Shown: one piece after another, positions 4,872 through 8,976 of the stretch
Layout of the letters: each line of letters begins with the position of its first letter
Numbering within the stretch: position 1 is the stretch's first letter
Origin: JAOUEE01 sp051011595
Lineage (GTDB): Bacteria > Actinomycetota > Acidimicrobiia > Acidimicrobiales > SHLQ01
DNA: 8,976 nt
Assembly (NCBI GenBank): GCA_051011595.1
Contig: JBPCTQ010000304.1
Span: 1 to 8,976 of the forward strand
Direction: 5' to 3'
Position numbers and translations under genes: made by a program
Notes under the pieces: model-generated
What the model saw: the letters and a program-made list of their open reading frames with translations, nothing else
Databases searched by the model: none
What the model was told of the DNA's origin: nothing

Positions 4872-6079
4872 GACGACGCCCCCACACGGACCGGCAGTTG
4901 ACGAGGTCCTCGTATCTGCCCGGTCGACCACAACACACCATCGGGGTCGGCCAGCTCGAACTCGGGAATGCGAGCCAACCATTCCTCGATGGCCACAGTG
5001 AGCTCCATCCGGGCCAGGTTCGATCCCACACATCGATGGATACCCAGCCCGAAGGCCGAGTGACGATTCTTGGCCCGATCGAGTACGACCTCGTCGGCCT
5101 GGTCGAAGAACTCGGGATCACGATTGGCCGCCGGGAACGGCAGCAACACCCAGTCGTCCTTCTTCATCGGGCAGCCGCCCAACTCGACGTCTTCGGCCAC
5201 CAGCCGAGCCATCGTCACCGGCGAGTAGGCCCGCAGCAGCTCTTCGGTGGCGAAGGGCATCAGCTCGGGTTCGGCCACCAGGCGCCGACGGTCGTCGGGA
5301 TGGCTTGCCAGGTGCCACAGGCTGGCGCCGATGGCCGACCAGGTGGTGTCGATGCCGGCCAACAACAACAATCCGATGGTGCCCCGGATGTGGTCGTCGC
5401 TCAGCGGCTGACCCTCCAGCTCGGCGTCGATGAGGTAGCTGATCAGGTCGTCGCGGGGGTGCTCGCGGTGATCGGCGATGATGCCGTCGAGGTACGCCTC
5501 GAGGGTGTCGCCGGGATCGATCGCCTCGTTCTGGCCCGGCGTCTCCAGGATGCGGTGGATGAAGACCCGGAAGCGGTCGCCGTCTTCGGGCGGCACCCCC
5601 AGCATGTGGGCGATGACCCGCACCGGGATGTGTTGGGCGTACTGCGTGGACGCATCGACCGAATCGCCGTCACCGGCCATCAGCTCGTCGATCAGCTCGC
5701 CGCACAGCTTGCGGGTGGCCTCCTCCAGTTGCTTGATCGCCTTGGGGGCGAAGGCCGACAGCAACAGGCCCCGGGCTTCGGCATGGAAGGGGGGATCGGA
5801 GGTGATGGGGGGTGCGTACCCGACCGGTGGCGGGATGTCGGGTCGCCAGGCCGTGACGATGACGCCGACCGAGCTGAAATTGTCGGTGTCGTTGGCGATG
5901 GCCCGAACGTCGTCGTGGCGAGTCGGCAGCCAGACCCCTCCGAAACGATCGGAGTGGGCCACCGGGCACTGCTGGCGCAGGTCGTCCCAGATGTCGTGGG
6001 TGTTGGCCGCGTAGTCGGGGTGGGTGTGGTCGAAGTCGGTGGCCCAGTCGGTGACGGGTGCGGGACTGAGGTCGCTCAT
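4868..6079 (-). CDS. Cytochrome P450, class I (ferredoxin-dependent)
   Basis: This 403-residue soluble haem monooxygenase has the normal length for a bacterial P450. The I-helix oxygen-activation motif is AGIDTT (241-246) with the acid/alcohol pair Asp244-Thr245. The K-helix ExxR is Glu280 to Arg283. The haem loop is FGLGIHRCVG (343-352) with Cys350 as thiolate ligand. SDPPFH (94-99) corresponds to the conserved DPPEH-type C-helix motif. There is no signal or membrane segment. The ATG at 6079 has AGGAAG 6 bases upstream (6086-6091), while the longer frame from 6109 adds 10 residues across that site. The ferredoxin gene overlaps its stop codon, so the two form a coupled pair. Neither the subfamily nor the substrate can be read from the sequence; the neighbouring menaquinone reductase gene makes an isoprenoid substrate worth testing but does not establish it. 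Confidence 0.95.
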   Translation of the reverse strand: MSDLSPAPVTDWATDFDHTHPDYAANTHDIWDDLRQQCPVAHSDRFGGVWLPTRHDDVRAIANDTDNFSSVGVIVTAWRPDIPPPVGYAPPITSDPPFHAEARGLLLSAFAPKAIKQLEEATRKLCGELIDELMAGDGDSVDASTQYAQHIPVRVIAHMLGVPPEDGDRFRVFIHRILETPGQNEAIDPGDTLEAYLDGIIADHREHPRDDLISYLIDAELEGQPLSDDHIRGTIGLLLLAGIDTTWSAIGASLWHLASHPDDRRRLVAEPELMPFATEELLRAYSPVTMARLVAEDVELGGCPMKKDDWVLLPFPAANRDPEFFDQADEVVLDRAKNRHSAFGLGIHRCVGSNLARMELTVAIEEWLARIPEFELADPDGVLWSTGQIRGPRQLPVRVGASS

Positions 6080-6130
6080 GGGTGACTTCCTACTCGACAG
6101 CGGCCCCACCAGCCTGCATCGGTGGGTGCG

Positions 6131-6140
6131 GTGGCGCCAC
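6131..6140. promoter_or_regulatory. Perfect 10-base palindrome in the menJ-like/P450 gap
   Basis: GTGGCGCCAC lies in the 99-base gap, 52-61 bases upstream of the P450 start. The position suits an operator for a separate P450 promoter, but I see no convincing -10/-35 pair, and a palindrome this short and GC-rich may be chance. Confidence 0.2.
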
Positions 6141-6178
6141 GGACGTAGGTCACCCCAGCCCGATCGACCGGGTCGGCC

Positions 6179-7450
6179 TCAGATGGCGGCGGCTCGTTCG
6201 GGAACGACCCGCACGATGCCGGCAATGGCCTTGTACGCCGCTTCGGCCGGACCCAGTTCGTCTTCACGCAACAGGTTGGCCATGATCCGCAGCGCCCAGT
6301 CCATGAGCGTGCGCGACTGCATCCCCACCCGGGTGAGCTCACGGATGAGGGTGGGGTTGCCGATCACCTTGGCGAAGAGCCGGGCCACCTTGAAGTACAG
6401 CGCGAACTCGTCGTCGAGATACTGGGTGTAGCGCTGCAACACCATGCCGTCGCGGGCACCGATGGCATCGGCCACCAGGTCGGCGGCCTTGCGTCCGGTC
6501 TCGTAGGCATAGTCGATGCCCTCACCGTTGAACGGGTTGATCGAGCCGCCGGAATCACCCACGAGCAGCCAGTTGGGGCCCACCTTCGGGTTCACCGAGC
6601 CGGCCATGGGCAGCCGTCCGCCGGTAGGGGGCGCCACCGGCGATTCGGGGTCGATCCCCCAGTAGCTGGGAAGGGTGGCCGAGAACTCACTCATCAGCCA
6701 GCTGGTGTTGATGGACTTGTAGTCGCGGAACGTCGACAACAGTCCGATGCCGACGTTGATGGTGCCGTCGCCCACCGGGAAGATCCAGCCGTAGCCGGGC
6801 ACCGAATTGCCGGCCCGGTCCCGCACGTTGAGGGCCGACTCGATCCACGGGTCGTCGTGCATGGGACTCTCGAAGTAGCCGCGGATGGCCATACCTTGCG
6901 GGTAGGAGCGGTCGCGGGTGGCACCCAAGGCGCGGCCGAAGCGGCTGTTGGCTCCGTCGGCCACAACGACGTAGTCGGCCAGGATGTCGCGCTGCTCGCC
7001 GGTGGATTTGTCGGCCACCGTGGCCCCCACCAGCCGTCCGTTGCGGAACAGTGGTTCGACGGCTTCGGTGCCCTGGTGCAGCACGGCGCCGGCCGCGACC
7101 GCGTTCTCGGCCACGAAGGTGTCGAGGTCGCACCGCTTCACCACGTGACCCCAGTTGGGGTAGATGGGGTGATCGGGCCACTTCAACTCGATGGTGCGAT
7201 CGTGGGCCACGGCCCGCAGCCCGTCGTAGCGGTGATAACGCTCGAGCTCGGCGGTGAGGCCCATCTCGTGCAGCTGGTGCACGGCCCGCGGGGTCAACCC
7301 GTCGCCGCAGGTCTTTTCGCGCGGGAACTGTTTGCGTTCGACGATGACCACGTCGAGCCCGCGTCGGGCGGCCCAGTAGCCGGTGGCGGCTCCCCCCGGC
7401 CCGCCACCAATGACCAACAAGTCGTGTTTGTGCATCGTGGGGCTCATCAT
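6179..7450 (-). CDS. menJ: Geranylgeranyl-reductase-family flavoprotein, probable menaquinone reductase MenJ
   Basis: The protein has 423 residues and binds FAD. Motifs: GGGPGG (15-20), the Rossmann dinucleotide site; ERKQFPREK leading to CGDGLTPRAV (48-57), the family signature; VADGANSRFGRALG (163-176); PGYGWIFPVGDG (218-229); and LLVGDSGGSINPFNGEGIDY (295-314), the second FAD-binding block. Several of these blocks match my memory of mycobacterial MenJ (Rv0561c), which saturates one double bond in the isoprenoid tail of menaquinone. The C-terminal block MDWALRIMANLL (383-394) also fits. It should act at the inner membrane face on menaquinone. A chlorophyll-type or archaeal lipid geranylgeranyl reductase is less likely given the respiratory neighbours. 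ATGs at 7450, 7447 and 7435 are all possible starts; none has a clear ribosome-binding site, and the Rossmann strand begins just after the third. It lies 75 bases downstream of the cytochrome c gene. Confidence 0.85.
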   Translation of the reverse strand: MMSPTMHKHDLLVIGGGPGGAATGYWAARRGLDVVIVERKQFPREKTCGDGLTPRAVHQLHEMGLTAELERYHRYDGLRAVAHDRTIELKWPDHPIYPNWGHVVKRCDLDTFVAENAVAAGAVLHQGTEAVEPLFRNGRLVGATVADKSTGEQRDILADYVVVADGANSRFGRALGATRDRSYPQGMAIRGYFESPMHDDPWIESALNVRDRAGNSVPGYGWIFPVGDGTINVGIGLLSTFRDYKSINTSWLMSEFSATLPSYWGIDPESPVAPPTGGRLPMAGSVNPKVGPNWLLVGDSGGSINPFNGEGIDYAYETGRKAADLVADAIGARDGMVLQRYTQYLDDEFALYFKVARLFAKVIGNPTLIRELTRVGMQSRTLMDWALRIMANLLREDELGPAEAAYKAIAGIVRVVPERAAAI

Positions 7451-7469
7451 CGTCGTGAGATCAGTGAAC

Positions 7470-7488
7470 CGATTCGGCGCCTGAATCG
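7470..7488. promoter_or_regulatory. Hairpin or operator between cytochrome c and menJ-like gene
   Basis: CGATTC (7470-7475) and GAATCG (7483-7488) form a perfect 6-base-pair dyad around a loop containing GGCGCC. It starts 20 bases before the menJ-like ATG and ends 38 bases after the cytochrome c stop. A further palindrome, CGCTAGCG (7487-7494), overlaps it. It may be a partial terminator, an mRNA-processing hairpin or an operator for an internal promoter. Confidence 0.35.
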
Positions 7489-7525
7489 CTAGCGCTCTGC
7501 GTTGTGGGTGGGTCGGGAGACGCTT

Positions 7526-8323
7526 CTACCCCGCAGCTACTTCGCCTTCACCTTCGGCGAGGAACTCTGCAGCCAGCTCGCGGAGGACCGCGATGGCTTC
7601 ACCCTCGTCGGTGGGGAGGTCGGCGAAACTCTCGGGGAAGTCGGGACTCTCGATCCACTCCTCCATCCACGCCAGCTCCTCTGCGTCCTCGCCGCCCAAT
7701 GCCACCCGTTCGTGGTGGACAACGGCGACGATCTCCTCGGCGTTGAGGGCTTCGCCGAACCCGGCCATGGCCACGCCGGTGAAGCTCAACGAGGTGCGCT
7801 GCCCTCCGGCTCGCCCCGGGTCGCCGTACGGGGTACCCGCAGGCGGTGAACCGTGGGTGGTCCACCAGATCTGGCCGAGGGGATCGGGGAACGTGGCGAT
7901 GACCTCGCCGCCACTCAGCGTTCGGCCCGTGCCGCCGCCGCCGGCGCCACCGTGACAGCCCGCGCAGCCCTGGCCCTCGTAAACCTCGGGTCCTTCGACC
8001 AGCAGGCCACCGGCGGCCGGTGGGCGTTCGAGGCTGCCGGCGTAGAAGAACCCCCAGATGGGCAGCACCACCAGAATGGGAAGCACCCACATCGGGATCT
8101 TGGGCCGAGCCTCGGCTGCGGCCACCATGGGTGAGACGGGCTCGGGTACCACCTCGATGGGTTCGATCTCGGCCGGAACGGCCGGTGTGTCTTCGACGAC
8201 GGCCGGGGTGGCATCACCGCTGTCTTCGCCGGCCGCAGGGGCGGGTGCGTCGCCGCCCTCGCCGGTGAGCCGGGCGCGAGCCTCTCGGCTGCGCTCGAGA
8301 AGATGCTCGGGAACTTCGGTCAA
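7526..8323 (-). CDS. Membrane-anchored monohaem cytochrome c with long cytosolic tail
   Basis: The protein has 265 residues. Residues 1-76 are a charged N-terminus (VPEHLLERSREARARL, 4-19) followed by an Ala/Pro/Glu-rich linker. Residues 77-96 form one membrane segment (MWVLPILVVLPIWGFFYAG). Beyond it lies a cytochrome c domain with the haem-binding CAGCH (120-124) and GVAMAGFGEAL (183-193), where Met186 is the likely sixth iron ligand. An acidic tail (212-262) follows. With no cleavable signal, the haem domain should sit outside the membrane and carry electrons, probably between a quinol-oxidising complex and a terminal oxidase. The start is a TTG: GGAGG (8329-8333, minus sense) lies 5 bases before it and no better start is in frame. 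It heads the minus-strand run leading into the MenJ-like gene. Whether it is a fixed subunit of a bc-type complex or an independent carrier cannot be told here. Confidence 0.85.
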   Translation of the reverse strand: MTEVPEHLLERSREARARLTGEGGDAPAPAAGEDSGDATPAVVEDTPAVPAEIEPIEVVPEPVSPMVAAAEARPKIPMWVLPILVVLPIWGFFYAGSLERPPAAGGLLVEGPEVYEGQGCAGCHGGAGGGGTGRTLSGGEVIATFPDPLGQIWWTTHGSPPAGTPYGDPGRAGGQRTSLSFTGVAMAGFGEALNAEEIVAVVHHERVALGGEDAEELAWMEEWIESPDFPESFADLPTDEGEAIAVLRELAAEFLAEGEGEVAAG

Positions 8324-8328
8324 CGGTG

Positions 8329-8333
8329 CCTCC
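8329..8333 (-). promoter_or_regulatory. Ribosome-binding site supporting a TTG start
   Basis: On the minus strand GGAGG is 5 bases upstream of the TTG at 8323. It is the main evidence that the cytochrome c gene begins at this rare start codon. Confidence 0.7.
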
Positions 8334-8369
8334 GGAGACGACCTCTACGACGGGGGGAGCGGTTGCCTC

Positions 8370-8397
8370 GTCGACCGGTCAACATAGCGAAACAGTA
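8370..8397 (-). promoter_or_regulatory. Candidate cytochrome c promoter with overlapping dyad
   Basis: On the minus strand TATGTT (8381-8386) and TACTGT (8392-8397) both fit TANNNT; the first would start transcription near 8374, about 50 bases before the TTG. The near-palindrome GTCGACCGGTCAAC (8370-8383, one mismatched pair) covers that start point, where a repressor could bind. No good -35 is visible for either box. Confidence 0.3.
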
Positions 8398-8426
8398 TGG
8401 CGCGCGGCCAAGCCGGAGCGGTGGTT

Positions 8427-8460
8427 GGGGGGCGGCCCCCCCCCCCCCCGCGACCCCCCC
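8427..8460. repeat. G6/C14/C7 homopolymer cluster
   Basis: A run of six G (8427-8432) and the triplet CGG precede fourteen uninterrupted C (8436-8449), then CGCGA-like bases and seven more C (8454-8460). The G and C runs can pair as a hairpin. On the minus strand the long G runs could form a G-quadruplex. Tracts like this slip during replication and during sequencing. Confidence 0.9.
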
Positions 8461-8599
8461 AGAGTGGTGCCCGGGAGCCTCATCGCGAGGGCAATCGGTG
8501 GCCCCCGGATGATCCCCCGTCGGGCGCTGCGTCCAATGTCTCACGCATTTGGGCACCGTGGTAGACCTTCCGATGACGGAGGTAGTGCACCACTGTCGA

Positions 8600-8624
8600 T
8601 ACACTTGTGAGCGTATTCACGAGT
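8600..8624 (+). promoter_or_regulatory. CRP/FNR-family-like operator with overlapping -10 box
   Basis: TGTGA (8606-8610), six bases, then TCACG (8617-8621) matches the cAMP-receptor-protein consensus TGTGA-N6-TCACA at 9 of 10 arm positions. Pairing extends to 8603-8624 with one G-T wobble. TACACT (8600-8605) next to it fits TANNNT and would start transcription inside the site, so a bound regulator would be expected to repress that promoter. The centre is about 80 bases upstream of the membrane-protein ATG. Confidence 0.45.
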
Positions 8625-8693
8625 AGTGATCGGCGGTGGTGATCCACCGAGCCGAGCAACTGCCCGACAACACCACGGAAAGGTCCGCCGTAG

Positions 8694-8976
8694 ATGGTCG
8701 CATTCATCGTGTCGCTGCTGGCCACCTTCGCGATGATCGGGTTGTTCTGGTGGTACAAGGGTCGGCGCCCCGAAGACGCCGACTTCACGTGGGGCGAAGC
8801 CATGCTCGGTGCCACCTACGTGTTCTTCGGTTTGTTCCTCGCCTACGGGATCGTGCCCCACCAGTGGCTGGTCTGGGCCGACAACGAACTCAACTGGCGC
8901 CCCGACCGCACCGTCTGGGGAATCGGCAACATCTTGCGCCCCGAGGCCGAAGGTGGCTGGCTGCCGCTCACCATCA
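8694..8976 (+). CDS. Start of an aromatic-rich membrane protein (cut by the window edge)
   Basis: An ATG at 8694 opens a frame that reaches the window end without a stop, giving 94 residues so far. Residues 2-20 (VAFIVSLLATFAMIGLFWW) form one membrane helix. A charged turn, KGRRPEDADF, follows. Residues 36-55, containing LGATYVFFGLFLAYGI, form a second helix. The next part, VPHQWLVWADNELNWRPDR, is rich in tryptophan with a histidine that could lie at the membrane surface. GGAAAGG (8677-8683) is 10 bases upstream of the ATG. I do not recognise a named family. Its divergent position next to cytochrome c, and the hydrophobic His/Trp-rich character, suggest the first gene of a quinol or cytochrome b operon continuing to the right, which is inference only. 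Confidence 0.75.
   Translation, partial: MVAFIVSLLATFAMIGLFWWYKGRRPEDADFTWGEAMLGATYVFFGLFLAYGIVPHQWLVWADNELNWRPDRTVWGIGNILRPEAEGGWLPLTI

Larger units (their letters stand above)
8324..8693. other. Divergent intergenic region between cytochrome c and membrane-protein gene
   Basis: These 370 bases hold no coding region I can support. Contents from left to right: the cytochrome c ribosome-binding site; a near-palindrome around GACCGGTC (8370-8383); minus-strand -10-like boxes TATGTT (8381-8386) and TACTGT (8392-8397); a G6 run (8427-8432) followed by a 14-base C tract (8436-8449) and a 7-base C tract (8454-8460); a plus-strand -10-like TACACT (8600-8605); a CRP-like dyad (8603-8624); and GGAAAGG (8677-8683) ahead of the ATG at 8694. 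Confidence 0.6.

Noticed and set aside
4364..6085. Long plus-strand open frame (573 codons) opposite the P450/ferredoxin genes
   Set aside because: It is the antisense shadow of high-GC coding sequence; the minus strand has complete P450 and ferredoxin motifs and the plus translation is low-complexity Gly/Val/Arg/Gln without a domain.
8427..8449. G6-CGG-C tract as an intrinsic terminator
   Set aside because: It lies between two divergent genes, so no transcript needs ending there, and no T tract follows; I kept it only as a repeat.
1..8976. CRISPR array, insertion sequence, prophage or toxin-antitoxin locus
   Set aside because: I found no regularly spaced repeats, no terminal inverted repeats with a transposase, and no protein resembling those systems.

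Overview
The window looks like a chromosomal segment of a high-GC actinobacterium. Acidimicrobiia is my best guess, from the style of the respiratory genes, the frequent GTG/TTG starts, the apparently leaderless promoters and a mycobacterial-type P450 ferredoxin. That placement is inference. I see no insertion sequence, phage gene, integrase, CRISPR array or rRNA.

Layout. (1) 47-1024, minus: a Tat-exported purple-acid-phosphatase-like metallophosphoesterase. (2) 1025-1414: a 390-base divergent intergenic region rich in inverted repeats. (3) 1415-2764, plus: a class III nucleotide cyclase fused to an N-terminal alpha/beta-hydrolase-like domain whose nucleophile serine is missing. (4) 2811-2883, minus: tRNA-Thr(CGT). 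(5) 2974-3814, plus: a SigH/SigR-type ECF sigma factor followed by its zinc-binding, RsrA-type anti-sigma factor. (6) A hairpin at 3809-3829 contains the stop codons of both converging genes. (7) 8323 back to 3824, minus: a run of five co-directional genes, namely a membrane-anchored monohaem cytochrome c, a MenJ-like menaquinone reductase, a cytochrome P450, its small ferredoxin (start and stop codons overlapping) and an exported HExxH metallopeptidase. (8) 8324-8693: a 370-base divergent intergenic region with a 14-base C tract and a CRP-like palindrome. (9) 8694 to the window edge, plus: the beginning of an aromatic-rich membrane protein with no recognised family.

How the parts may work together. 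The minus-strand run is an electron-transfer neighbourhood: quinone tail reduction, cytochrome c, and a P450 with its own ferredoxin. The sigma/anti-sigma pair is a thiol-redox switch. The cyclase would make cAMP, and the only CRP-like site I found lies between cytochrome c and the divergent membrane protein, which suggests but does not prove cAMP control of respiration. The genes and domains are supported directly by the sequence; the regulatory links are inference. Several starts were moved from the longest open frame to shorter ones supported by ribosome-binding sites, -10-like boxes, gene overlaps or signal peptides.
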